Part shown: piece after piece, positions 17,401 to 25,370 of the stretch | How the letters are laid out: every line of letters starts with the position of its first letter | Numbering within the stretch: the first letter of the stretch is position 1 | Assembly (NCBI GenBank): GCA_002391275.1 | Contig: DGSC01000069.1 | Location: 1-25,391 of the forward strand | Direction: 5' to 3' | Length of the DNA stretch: 25,391 nt | From: Prevotellaceae bacterium UBA4372 | GTDB lineage: Bacteria > Bacteroidota > Bacteroidia > Bacteroidales > Bacteroidaceae | Position numbers and translations under genes: made by a program | Notes under the pieces: model-generated | What the model was told of the DNA's origin: nothing | Databases searched by the model: none | Seen by the model: the letters and a program-made list of their open reading frames with translations, nothing else

Positions 17401-17464
17401 CAAGACAAACGTTCTACGCAAAGGAATTTACGTAGTCAATGGAAAGAAAGTAATTGTAAAGTGA
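14420..17464 (+). CDS. Exported DUF4861-GH105 fusion with discoidin-like domain and T9SS-type tail
   Basis: A 1014-residue exported protein. Residues 1-21 are a signal peptide. About 24-370 resembles DUF4861, a beta-rich domain of carbohydrate-active loci. About 380-732 is a GH105-type (alpha/alpha)6 barrel, recognisable by DYLWWVDGLFMVMPIM (511-526) and FWARGDGWIFAAFAKVL (581-597). GH105 enzymes hydrolyse the unsaturated uronic acid from the non-reducing end of oligosaccharides made by polysaccharide lyases. An Ig-like segment (740-832) and an F5/8 type C (discoidin/CBM32-like) domain (about 838-966) follow. The last 30 residues (YDLAGRK, then KGIYVVNGKKVIVK) look like a short T9SS sorting tail. 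I reject the GTG at 14342 because it precedes the signal peptide within the repeat. Domain names rest on motif recognition; the exact substrate is unknown. Confidence 0.88.
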   Translation: MDLKKLFPIVLITLASASAVAADYTFRLRNSLGFARTNEVVEVPVPAGTDLSAVTLSNDGGELVPFEVVGSDHIRFCATVAHGSTSGYTLREGTPLSPAKATYAAVMMPSNRADIAWENNLCAYRMYSSVLLRNEPNTAQGVDVWFKKRATPVINEMYKLSNYHNESQYGVDAYSVNGKRLGCGGTAVVENGHLVMHNPYDACEITQQDALRSAFKLTYNNVVAGGQKYTKTLNVETTAGALLNKATVRLDGPSATMRLAVAIYQHTDMTHLVEGVAYTEIPGLVGWAEAKSEGSVTSAGARFFQGAYVPAQFNPTTEVIDDHLCLVVDYQAGTELTFYFGGGWSIFPEGRYTQDDEWFEALDQFKQAIESPLALTSMHDVLNRDDVLDILNTVNETWQTRNASHGDYFWNRAVYHIGNMAAYDVTGNQQYLDFSTTWAKKSNWWGAKGTDKTKWQYKTYGEGANWVLFGDNQVCFQVYIDLFNLDPAHEQKKIERALEVMGYEIATDETDYLWWVDGLFMVMPIMTKLYNITGDANYLDKMYAYWQYANSIMYDEETGLYFRDAKYVYPAHKTNSGKKDFWARGDGWIFAAFAKVLADLPLTDSHRDEYIAYYRRLAAALKSCQQEEGYWTRSLLDPAQAPGRETSGTALFCYGYAWGIRNGILDELEYGETLERAWNYLSTIALQEDGTVGYIQPIGENASPNTIVKPTDYHDFGVGAYLLAASEMSRMAVSDLELPKLRMTNVALEANDAHQLTVTFNMPPAEEEAAEASHYLLDGIALNADKIEVLDNAVTIHLADSIDYGLYRFSVENLHSAEGGVLAQNQQRTLLRTVPLDNKQTDITITAIGSQTGNPYSNVNDGKLSTRWSQEGTNQWIRFDLKSVKSVWAVDVAFYNGDTRVFYFKIQTSNDNRTWTDASGDLVSSGLTNEMERYRIQPVEARYVRLLCSGNSTNKWNSPTEVRIRFDETDAINDILEEGVESPTSDLIYDLAGRKTNVLRKGIYVVNGKKVIVK

Positions 17465-17487
17465 CCAAAACTAAGAACATCATACAC

Positions 17488-20400
17488 ATGAAAAAAATTC
17501 TTCTGACTATCTCGCTGATGGCTGTTGCCTTCTGCAGCACCATAGCTCAGGAAACGTACAGCGGCACGGTCGTTGCCGACGAGGGTGCTTGGTGCTGGTT
17601 TGCCGACCCGCGTGCCTTGCATTATGAGAACACCGACGGCACCATCAATGCCACCTATATCGGCTACATCGACGTCCACGGCAACGTCAAGGCTACGCAG
17701 TACGACTGGGTTAGCGGCCACAAGACCGACGTGCTCATCCGCTCCTACTTCCAGCCCGACGACCACAACAACCCCACCTTCGTCGTCCTGCCCGACGAGC
17801 GCGTCATGATCTTCTACACGCGCCACACCGACGAGCCCTGCATCTGGTATCGCGTATCCCAGAAGCCCGGCGACATCACCGCCCTCGGCGACGAGAAGCG
17901 CCTGGCCACGGCCAACAACACGACCTATCCCTCGCCCTTCATCCTCTCGGACGACCCCGACCACATCTATCTCTGCTGGCGAGGCATCAACTGGCACCCG
18001 ACCATCGCCCGCCTGACCATGCCCGATGCTGAAGGCAACTGTAAGTTCGACTTTGGGCCGAAGCAGATTGTGCAATCGACCGGCGCCCGGCCTTACGCCA
18101 AATACCAAAGCAACGGCAAGGACAAGATTTACCTCTCCTACACAACTGGCCACCCCGACAACGAGATGCCCGACTGGCTTTACTTCAACGTCATCGACAT
18201 CAACCACGGCAACGGCCCCATCCTGCGCGACATCAAGGGTAACCAACTCTCAGTCATCGCCAATGGCGCTCACAACGTCAACAAACAGAGCAGCTATGCC
18301 AGCGCCCACCCGGCAGCTATCGTTGACAACACGGCTGGCATCCGCAACTGGGTGTGGCAGATCACCTTGGATGAGAACGAGAATCCCGTCATCGCCTATC
18401 CCCACATCGACGATGCCAAGACGACACACGTCTATTGGTACGCACGCTGGACGGGCAGCGAATGGCGCCGCACATGGGTGCAATATGGCGGCCACGCCTT
18501 CCACAAGAACTGGAACAGCACCGAGCGCTGCTACAGCGGCGGTATGGCTGTAGACCCCGACCATGTGAACGACCTCTACCTGAGCATCCCCACGACGAAC
18601 GGACAGTACAACAAGGACGGCGTCTACGAGATATGGAAGTACACCATCGACGACGAGGGAAAGGTTGCAGGCAGCGAGCAGATTACCCGCAACTCCGAGA
18701 AGAACAACGTCCGCCCCTTCATCATCCCTGGTTCCAAGAACTCCAAGATGCGCCTCGCCTGGATGAACGGCGACTACTACTATTGGATGGTACAGAAGGC
18801 TTACCCCAAGGGCTACCCAACGGGCATTCGCGTGAACTATGCATGGGAGGAAGAGCTGACGCCGGAGGAAGAGCCTGCAGAGCCACGTGTTCCGTGCGTT
18901 TGTTTTGCCAACGGAGAGTCGTTGGTGATGGCATTTGCTATGGACGAGAATAACTACGAAGGCACGCTTTTTGAGATTGGAGACACGCGTGATGGCGGAC
19001 ATGTGCTGACCTATAGCCTCGGCACGGACAACTATCCCGTCATGACCATCAATGGCAAGAGCTACAAGAGCCAGAACCGCCTGCTCACCTCCGACAACTG
19101 GGCAACGGGGTCATCCGGAACAGGCGGCGATAACCATCCTACAAAGGTGACAACATGGGTCTTTGCGATGACCTATGATGGTCAGCGGCTCATCACCTAT
19201 CGTAATGGACTTGTGGATCAGGTCATCGAGACGACCGAGAACCTTGGCGGTGATATCTATGCGACAGATGATAGCTATCACCACACATGCTTGTCCATCA
19301 AAGAGTTCTATGGCGTAGCGTCGCCCTTGACGGTCCAATCGCTCACCAAAATCGCACAGGACCAGATGCAAGCCGAAGCCGCGAAGAACGCCCTTATGCT
19401 ACTCGACCTCCCCGCCGAGACGCGCACCGACCTCGTCCTGCCCACCACGAAGCTTGGCCTCGACATCACCTGGAGCAGCTCTAACGAGCAAGTCATCTCC
19501 TCGCTTGGCGTACTCTTCGGCATTGCCGAAGACACCCCCGTCACCCTCACCGCCACCATCGCCGGCGAGAGCCGCACCTTCGACGTCACAGCCTTAGCGC
19601 GCGACATCACCAAGAACCTGCGCTACGAGCTGCCCAAAGCCCTCGACCAGACAAAAAACACAGCCACAGGCTTTGCTACCAACAAATATGGCACTGCGCC
19701 CCAAGGCCTGCTCAAAGGGCTCCGCTCCTACACCGTACTGCTCACGGCCAACGCTACGAAGATGCTCAAGCAGCCACGCCTCTACGACTTCGGCTCCGGC
19801 TCGGGCAACAGCCTCTTCCTGCGCGCCGACGCCCTCTCGGCCGGCATCAAGTACAATGGCGGGACGACGACCATGGTCACCAGCACCACCAAGCTCAAGA
19901 CCGCTACCGACTACAAGCTCGCCGTCTCTTACGACGCAGCCTCGCGCAAGACCACTATATATATAAATGGTGTCGAGGACGTCAGCGGCACGGCCAACCA
20001 GACTGAAGCCTACCAACTCGAGGAGATCGCTGCAGACACCCGCAACTACATCGGACGCACACAGTGGTGGGACGGCCAGTACGCCGCCGACAACCAGGAC
20101 TTCTGCGGCACCATCAGCGGTCTGCGTCTCTACGACATCTGCCTCACGCAGAAGGAGATCTGCGAGCTGCAAGACATCCCTTTTGAGCAAAAGGAGCTGC
20201 CCACTGAACTTGTCAATGGCGACTTCGAAGGCAATTACAGCGTGCTTACTGGTAGCGGTGTCAGCAGTGATCGCGCCATCTACGTTCCTGAAGGCTGGAC
20301 CGTGGATCGCGCCAATGGCGACGCCAACGACCTAACAGCCCTAAAAGACGGTGACAAATATTTCAGCAACTTCTTCGGCTCATTGGCTAAGCCCGAGAGC

Positions 20401-20871
20401 AACGGTGCACAGACCTATTGGATTCGTCAGAACTGGGGCACACCCACGTTGACCCTCTCGCAGGAACTGCGCCTACCCGCCGGTAAGTACACCCTGACCT
20501 GTGACATCTGGAAGAGCGGCCTCGGCGGCGATGCCTATGTCAACATACAAACCGAAGGCGGTGCAACCGTCAAGTCTCAGACTATGGAGAACAAGACCGA
20601 ATGGCAGCAGCTGAGCCTCGACTTCGAGAGCGACGGCGAAGCTTCAACAACGATTCAGCTTGTGGCCACCCACACCAGCGCCGGCTCCGAAAAAATCATC
20701 GGTTGGGACAATGTCGTTTTAACCTCGAATGAGACTGTCGGCATAAAAACTATTAATAAGACCTCAGCTCATTGGCCCCTCTATGATTTATCCGGACGAC
20801 GCATAACCTCGCCTGAAACTGAAGGTATTTACATTCACGAAAACAAGAAACTCTACATACCAAAGAGATAA
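17488..20871 (+). CDS. Exported BNR-type beta-propeller with LamG and carbohydrate-binding-like domains
   Basis: An 1127-residue exported protein. A signal peptide occupies 1-20 (cut after AFCSTIA). Residues about 23-455 look like the BNR_4-type propeller (DEGAWCWFADPRALHY at 31-46), a fold shared with some ulvan and rhamnose-glucuronate lyases. About 460-624 is LamG/concanavalin-like, 625-712 an atrophied Ig-like domain, 715-905 a second LamG, and 905-1085 a jelly-roll carbohydrate-binding-like domain (LVNGDFEG start, IIGWDNVVL end). The tail carries LYDLSGRR then EGIYIHENKKLYIPKR, like the preceding gene, suggesting T9SS export. The ATG at 17488 directly begins the signal peptide. It lies 23 bases after the GH105 gene. 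Enzymatic activity as a lyase is an inference; it could be only a binding protein or sialidase-like. Confidence 0.85.
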   Translation: MKKILLTISLMAVAFCSTIAQETYSGTVVADEGAWCWFADPRALHYENTDGTINATYIGYIDVHGNVKATQYDWVSGHKTDVLIRSYFQPDDHNNPTFVVLPDERVMIFYTRHTDEPCIWYRVSQKPGDITALGDEKRLATANNTTYPSPFILSDDPDHIYLCWRGINWHPTIARLTMPDAEGNCKFDFGPKQIVQSTGARPYAKYQSNGKDKIYLSYTTGHPDNEMPDWLYFNVIDINHGNGPILRDIKGNQLSVIANGAHNVNKQSSYASAHPAAIVDNTAGIRNWVWQITLDENENPVIAYPHIDDAKTTHVYWYARWTGSEWRRTWVQYGGHAFHKNWNSTERCYSGGMAVDPDHVNDLYLSIPTTNGQYNKDGVYEIWKYTIDDEGKVAGSEQITRNSEKNNVRPFIIPGSKNSKMRLAWMNGDYYYWMVQKAYPKGYPTGIRVNYAWEEELTPEEEPAEPRVPCVCFANGESLVMAFAMDENNYEGTLFEIGDTRDGGHVLTYSLGTDNYPVMTINGKSYKSQNRLLTSDNWATGSSGTGGDNHPTKVTTWVFAMTYDGQRLITYRNGLVDQVIETTENLGGDIYATDDSYHHTCLSIKEFYGVASPLTVQSLTKIAQDQMQAEAAKNALMLLDLPAETRTDLVLPTTKLGLDITWSSSNEQVISSLGVLFGIAEDTPVTLTATIAGESRTFDVTALARDITKNLRYELPKALDQTKNTATGFATNKYGTAPQGLLKGLRSYTVLLTANATKMLKQPRLYDFGSGSGNSLFLRADALSAGIKYNGGTTTMVTSTTKLKTATDYKLAVSYDAASRKTTIYINGVEDVSGTANQTEAYQLEEIAADTRNYIGRTQWWDGQYAADNQDFCGTISGLRLYDICLTQKEICELQDIPFEQKELPTELVNGDFEGNYSVLTGSGVSSDRAIYVPEGWTVDRANGDANDLTALKDGDKYFSNFFGSLAKPESNGAQTYWIRQNWGTPTLTLSQELRLPAGKYTLTCDIWKSGLGGDAYVNIQTEGGATVKSQTMENKTEWQQLSLDFESDGEASTTIQLVATHTSAGSEKIIGWDNVVLTSNETVGIKTINKTSAHWPLYDLSGRRITSPETEGIYIHENKKLYIPKR

Positions 20872-20876
20872 ACTTT

Positions 20877-23642
20877 ATGGATGACAAGATTGTGATGCAG
20901 GATGGGATTACCCATCACCTGAATAGGATGTACCAAGACTGGTTCTTGGATTATGCTTCGTACGTAATCCTTGAACGTGCCGTACCTCACATCAGCGACG
21001 GTTTCAAGCCTGTTCAGCGTCGAATCCTTCACTCCATGAAGCGTATGGACGACGGACGCTATAACAAGGTTGCCAATATCGTAGGCCATACGATGCAGTT
21101 CCACCCGCACGGCGACGCCAGCATCAAAGATGCACTCGTGCAGCTGGGGCAGAAGGAATTGCTCATCGACTGCCAAGGCAACTGGGGCAACATCCTTACA
21201 GGTGATGACGCGGCTGCTGGCCGTTACATTGAAGCACGCTTGTCGAAATTCGCTCTCGACGTTGTGTTCAACCCTAAAACTACCGAATGGAAGCTATCAT
21301 ACGATGGGCGCAACAAGGAGCCCATCACTTTACCCGTGAAGTTTCCACTTCTGTTAGCCCAAGGAGCTGAAGGCATTGCCGTTGGATTGTCATCCAAGAT
21401 TTTACCTCACAACCTTAATGAACTCTGCGAAGCAGCCATAGCCTATCTCCACAACGAGCCGTTCCAGTTATACCCTGACTTCCCCACAGGAGGCAGTATC
21501 GATGTTTCAAAGTATAACGACGGCCAGCGTGGCGGCAGCGTGCGCGTGAGGGCCAAGATTGAAAAACGCGACTCAAAAACGCTGGCCATAACAGAAATCC
21601 CGTTCGGTAAAACAACAGGTTCACCTCAGAAGCCATCACAATTCATCGACTCCATACTGAAAGCAGCCGAGAAAGGCAAGATTAAAGTACGCAAGGTGGA
21701 AGACATGACTGCTGCAGGCGTAGAGATTCTCATCCACCTGATGCCAGGCGCATCGTCGGACAAGACTATCGATGCTCTTTATGCCTGCACTGACTGCGAA
21801 GTGAGCATCTCGCCCAACTGCTGTGTCATCGACGACCGCAAGCCTTGTTTCCTCACGGTCAGCGAAGTTCTACAGCGCTCTGTCGACAACACAAAAGAAC
21901 TCTTGCGCAAAGAACTGCTCATACGTCGGGGCGAGTTAATGGAAGCCCTTCACTTTGCATCACTCGAGCGTATCTTCATAGAAGAACGCATATATAAAGG
22001 CAAACCATTCGAGAATGCCAACAGCACCGACGAGCTGTGCAACTACATCGACGAGCGTCTGACGCCATTCTACCCTCAGTTTGTACGTGAGGTTACCAAG
22101 GACGACATACTCCGCCTTCTGGAAATTAAGATGCAGCGCATAGCCAAATTCAACAAGGACAAGGCCGACGAAGCCATAGCCCGCATGAAAGAGGAAATAG
22201 CCAACATCGACCGCGACTTGGCCAACATGATAGAAGTGACCGTTGAATGGTTCCAGTTTATACAAGAGAAGTATGGCAAAGACCATCCACGCCTTACCGA
22301 AATCCGCAGCTTTGACAGCATCGAAGCCTCAAAAGTCGTAGAAGCCAACCAAAAGCTCTATATAAACCGTGAGGAAGGCTTTATAGGCACCTCTCTGAAG
22401 AAGGATGAGTTCGTATGCAACTGTTCTGACATCGACGACGTCATCATCTTCTACAAGGATGGCACCTACAAAGTTATCCGCATTGGCGAGAAAGTATTCG
22501 TAGGCGAGACAGAACGCTCAAAAGCCGAGAAGCGCAAATGCCAGATTATCCATGTGGCCATCTTCAAAAAAGGTGACACACGTACCATCTACAATTGCGT
22601 CTATCGCGATGGGCGCGACGGAGCCTACTTCATCAAACGCTTCAACGTTACCAGCATCACCCGCGACCGTGAATATGACCTCACCCAGGGTAAGCCTGGT
22701 AGTCGCGTGGCCTACTTCACGGCCAACCCCAACGGAGAAGCTGAAATAATCAAAGTAACATTCAAGCCCGTACCTAAGCTCAAGCGTGTCTCACTCGACA
22801 AAGATTTTAGCGACATACGCATTAAAGGCCGCGCTTCCATGGGCAACCTTCTCACTAAACTGGATGTGGAGCGCATCGGGCTCAAAAGCCATGGGGCAAG
22901 CACCTTGGGTGGGCGTAAAGTATGGTTTGACCACGACATTAAGCGCCTCAACTACGACGACCATGGCCAATACCTCGGCGAGTTTCACAGCGATGACAGC
23001 GTACTCGTAATCCTTGACAATGGTGAGTTCTATCTCACCAATTTCGACCTAAACAACCATTACGAGCAAAACATCCTGTTCATCGAGAAGTACGACCCAG
23101 ACAAGGTATGGACTGCTGCTCTTTACGATGCAGACCAAGGTTACCCCTACCTTAAACGTTTCTCTCTTGAAGCCACAACACGCCACCAGAACTTCCTTGG
23201 AGAACGCGTGTCAAGCCCGATTGATATCAGCGAAGCGGCCAAGAACAACGTCAGCACCCTGTTGCTACTAACCGACACAGTATATCCACGCCTGCTTGTC
23301 AGTTTTGCTGCTCCCGACGACTTCCGCGAGCCTATAGAGATTGATGCAGAACAGTTCATCGGGCAAAAGAGTTTCAAGGCTAAAGGCAAACGCATCACAA
23401 CGCTCGCTCTTGCTAAAATAGAAGAACTAACGCCCCTGCGAATGCCTGAAGCTGACGAGGACAGAGAAGCCGAAGAACCAGACGATTCAGCAGTCAGCGA
23501 CGAAACGGACAGCAACTCGGAGCAAGAGTCTGTTATCGAAGTCACCTCCGACGAGGGGCTCAATGAGACAGGCACAGAAGACGAGGCCCTGACACATCCC
23601 AGCCTTGACCCTGAGACAGGCCAATTTAACCTCTTTGACTGA
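20877..23642 (+). CDS. parC: DNA topoisomerase IV subunit A
   Basis: A 921-residue type IIA topoisomerase A subunit that decatenates chromosomes together with ParE. Landmarks are SYVILERAVPHISDGFKPVQRRIL (28-51), HTMQFHPHGDASIKDALVQL (71-90), and the DNA-cleaving tyrosine Y117 preceded by R116 (AAGRYIEARLS). A tower and coiled-coil region follows (about 365-480, with KADEAIARMKEEIANIDRD). The C-terminal part is the GyrA/ParC-type propeller, and about the last 60 residues are an acidic low-complexity tail ending GQFNLFD. The parC assignment over gyrA rests on length and the HPHGDASI form, so gyrA is a minor alternative. The start is the ATG at 20877, 5 bases after the preceding stop; its stop shares one base with the next start. 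Confidence 0.93.
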   Translation: MDDKIVMQDGITHHLNRMYQDWFLDYASYVILERAVPHISDGFKPVQRRILHSMKRMDDGRYNKVANIVGHTMQFHPHGDASIKDALVQLGQKELLIDCQGNWGNILTGDDAAAGRYIEARLSKFALDVVFNPKTTEWKLSYDGRNKEPITLPVKFPLLLAQGAEGIAVGLSSKILPHNLNELCEAAIAYLHNEPFQLYPDFPTGGSIDVSKYNDGQRGGSVRVRAKIEKRDSKTLAITEIPFGKTTGSPQKPSQFIDSILKAAEKGKIKVRKVEDMTAAGVEILIHLMPGASSDKTIDALYACTDCEVSISPNCCVIDDRKPCFLTVSEVLQRSVDNTKELLRKELLIRRGELMEALHFASLERIFIEERIYKGKPFENANSTDELCNYIDERLTPFYPQFVREVTKDDILRLLEIKMQRIAKFNKDKADEAIARMKEEIANIDRDLANMIEVTVEWFQFIQEKYGKDHPRLTEIRSFDSIEASKVVEANQKLYINREEGFIGTSLKKDEFVCNCSDIDDVIIFYKDGTYKVIRIGEKVFVGETERSKAEKRKCQIIHVAIFKKGDTRTIYNCVYRDGRDGAYFIKRFNVTSITRDREYDLTQGKPGSRVAYFTANPNGEAEIIKVTFKPVPKLKRVSLDKDFSDIRIKGRASMGNLLTKLDVERIGLKSHGASTLGGRKVWFDHDIKRLNYDDHGQYLGEFHSDDSVLVILDNGEFYLTNFDLNNHYEQNILFIEKYDPDKVWTAALYDADQGYPYLKRFSLEATTRHQNFLGERVSSPIDISEAAKNNVSTLLLLTDTVYPRLLVSFAAPDDFREPIEIDAEQFIGQKSFKAKGKRITTLALAKIEELTPLRMPEADEDREAEEPDDSAVSDETDSNSEQESVIEVTSDEGLNETGTEDEALTHPSLDPETGQFNLFD

Positions 23643-24517
23643 TGCACACGCTACGCCCGATTATATGCCTCATTCTCTTAGGTCTGGTAGCTTGTACTCC
23701 AGTTGCAGCCCAGTACTCAAATGAGCTTTTTACCGACTCATCCTGCAGCAACACCCTTGGTACAAACATGCATGTCACCACCCACGCTACGCTTTTCGGA
23801 ACTGGACGCGTGAGGTTACAAGACACCTACCTTTCACCGCTCGACTATAGTGGGCCGCAACTTTTCATTTTCCGAAGTCTGGAACGGCCAACAAGGCTTC
23901 TCGACAGCAAGGTTTTGTTTCACGGAGAATTTCGCGCAGACATATCCTCGACACAGCCACGCAAAGAGAATGCTACATATCTCGGTGGCACTCTTGGCTA
24001 CACAGCCGCTTGGCTATATGGGTGGACCTTAAGCCAACGATTTAAGCTATGTGCCGGACCACAACTTGCAGGTTTAGTCGGAGGTTTATACAACACTCGC
24101 AACGGCAACAATCCAGCCCAGGTTTATCTGGAAACGAACTTAGGTGCTGCGCTACAACTGTCCTACTCCCTACGCATTAAGCACTACCCTATTACCATAA
24201 GCAACCAATTGGGCGTGCCCTTGCTTGGAGCCATGTTCACTCCTGCCTATGGTCAAAGCTATTACGAAATATTCTCACTCGGCCACACCGACCATAACAT
24301 ACGCGCCACGCACCCATTCAATGCACCAAGCTTCAGCGATAGGCTCACGGTAGACTTTCCTTGTCGTAAATCTATCCTCCGCATTGGCTACCTTATCGAC
24401 ATACGCCAGAGCGATGTCAACAACCTCCGTCGGCATGCTTACTCACAAGCATTTATGATTGGTTGGGTGCGCAATATTTGCATCATACCACCCCTCCGCT
24501 ATGAAGCAACACGCTAA
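23642..24517 (+). CDS. Exported DUF3316-like protein
   Basis: A 291-residue protein with an N-terminal signal sequence (residues 1-23). Cleavage could follow VAA by signal peptidase I, or C18 in LVAC could be lipidated; the sequence does not decide. The remainder is beta-rich with alternating aromatic and small residues (LGGTLGYTAAWLYGW, NLGAALQLSYSLRI) and resembles the Bacteroidales DUF3316 family, whose function is not known to me. It may be an outer-membrane beta-barrel-like protein. The TGATG junction with parC and the 17-base overlap with the next gene indicate a coupled operon. Confidence 0.8.
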   Translation: MHTLRPIICLILLGLVACTPVAAQYSNELFTDSSCSNTLGTNMHVTTHATLFGTGRVRLQDTYLSPLDYSGPQLFIFRSLERPTRLLDSKVLFHGEFRADISSTQPRKENATYLGGTLGYTAAWLYGWTLSQRFKLCAGPQLAGLVGGLYNTRNGNNPAQVYLETNLGAALQLSYSLRIKHYPITISNQLGVPLLGAMFTPAYGQSYYEIFSLGHTDHNIRATHPFNAPSFSDRLTVDFPCRKSILRIGYLIDIRQSDVNNLRRHAYSQAFMIGWVRNICIIPPLRYEATR

Positions 24518-25136
24518 CATCTCGCCAGCCATCATCGAGTATGTCGAGGCCGAGATTATCCCTCGTTACGACCACTTCGACAAAGCCCACCGACGCGACC
24601 ATGTGACAATGGTCATCAGCCAAAGCATGCAGTTGGCCAAACAGCTCAACGTCCGTCAAGACATGGCTTACGTCATAGCAGCTTACCACGACACAGGGCT
24701 GTGCGAAGGGCGAGAGCATCATCATGAGGTTTCGGCACAAATCATCAGGGCGGACGCCCGTTTACGCGATTGGTTCACCGAAGATGAAATTGCCATCATG
24801 GCCGAGGCAGCCGAGGATCACCGTGCCTCCGCTGGGCATGAGCCCCGCAGTATCTATGGGCGCATCGTGGCCGAAGCCGACCGGTTTATCGACCCACATA
24901 CCATCATTCGTCGCACTGTCCAGTACGGGTTAGAACATTATCCACGACTAAGCCGCGAAGAACATTTCCAACGCATGCTGAGCCACCTGCACGAAAAGTA
25001 TGGCCGTAACGGCTACCTCCACCTCTGGTTCTCCGATTCGCCCAATGCACACCGGCTGGAGATGCTTCGCCAAATGATGCTCGACGAAGCTCTTCTCCGA
25101 CAACTATTCAATCAGTTTTTCGAAACAGAGCAATAA
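24501..25136 (+). CDS. HD-domain phosphohydrolase
   Basis: A 211-residue cytoplasmic HD-superfamily protein. Metal ligands are H34 (RRDHVTMV), H63-D64 (AAYHDTGL) and D127 (VAEADRFID), with H107 (DHRAS) in the usual position, so the catalytic set is complete. Relatives hydrolyse nucleotides or phosphate esters; the substrate cannot be told. ATG 24501 was chosen because the upstream in-frame start at 24459 would add 14 residues that lie wholly inside the preceding gene. Even so it overlaps DUF3316 by 17 bases. It is the last gene in this rightward run, and no clear T-tailed terminator follows. Confidence 0.88.
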   Translation: MKQHANISPAIIEYVEAEIIPRYDHFDKAHRRDHVTMVISQSMQLAKQLNVRQDMAYVIAAYHDTGLCEGREHHHEVSAQIIRADARLRDWFTEDEIAIMAEAAEDHRASAGHEPRSIYGRIVAEADRFIDPHTIIRRTVQYGLEHYPRLSREEHFQRMLSHLHEKYGRNGYLHLWFSDSPNAHRLEMLRQMMLDEALLRQLFNQFFETEQ

Positions 25137-25190
25137 AAAGGCGGCTCAACCTATGATGGATGCATAAGCAGCTTAGGGCAACCAACCAAA

Positions 25191-25214
25191 AACCACAATA
25201 TATATAATGTGGTT
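25191..25214 (-). terminator. Possible weak terminator, leftward
   Basis: AACCACA (25191-25197) pairs with TGTGGTT (25208-25214) across an A/T-only loop. On the minus strand the stem is followed by a short T run. It could be a second terminator for the leftward tRNA transcript, or simply a hairpin after the HD gene. Confidence 0.3.
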
Positions 25215-25250
25215 GCAATAAGCGAATCTATCAACATGATATAATATCTA

Positions 25251-25286
25251 TTGAAAAGAAAAGAGAGGACTTGCATGTCCTCTCTT
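25251..25286 (-). terminator. Rho-independent terminator of the leftward tRNA
   Basis: A perfect 10-bp stem, AAGAGAGGAC (25261-25270) with GTCCTCTCTT (25277-25286), and a 6-nt loop. On the minus strand the stem is followed by TTCTTTTC, a typical U-rich tail. About 85 bases separate it from the tRNA 3' end. Confidence 0.8.
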
Positions 25287-25370
25287 GAATCTCCAGCCTT
25301 TTCCGCTGTGTCGTTTGGGATTTCTGCCCGTCCCGACGTTTTCAGGATTGCGGCCTTCTGTTCTGAAAAG

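Noticed and set aside
18026..18553. Several long alternative frames inside the BNR and GH105 genes
   Set aside because: They are low-complexity shadows rich in Thr, Ser, Pro and Arg, produced by the G+C-rich codons of the real frame.
23671..23682. Single match to the repeat core (CATTCTCTTAGG) inside the DUF3316 signal peptide
   Set aside because: It is one short match that encodes hydrophobic residues (ILLG) in frame; a similar shorter match occurs in the antiporter at about 10778. Both are explained by codon usage.
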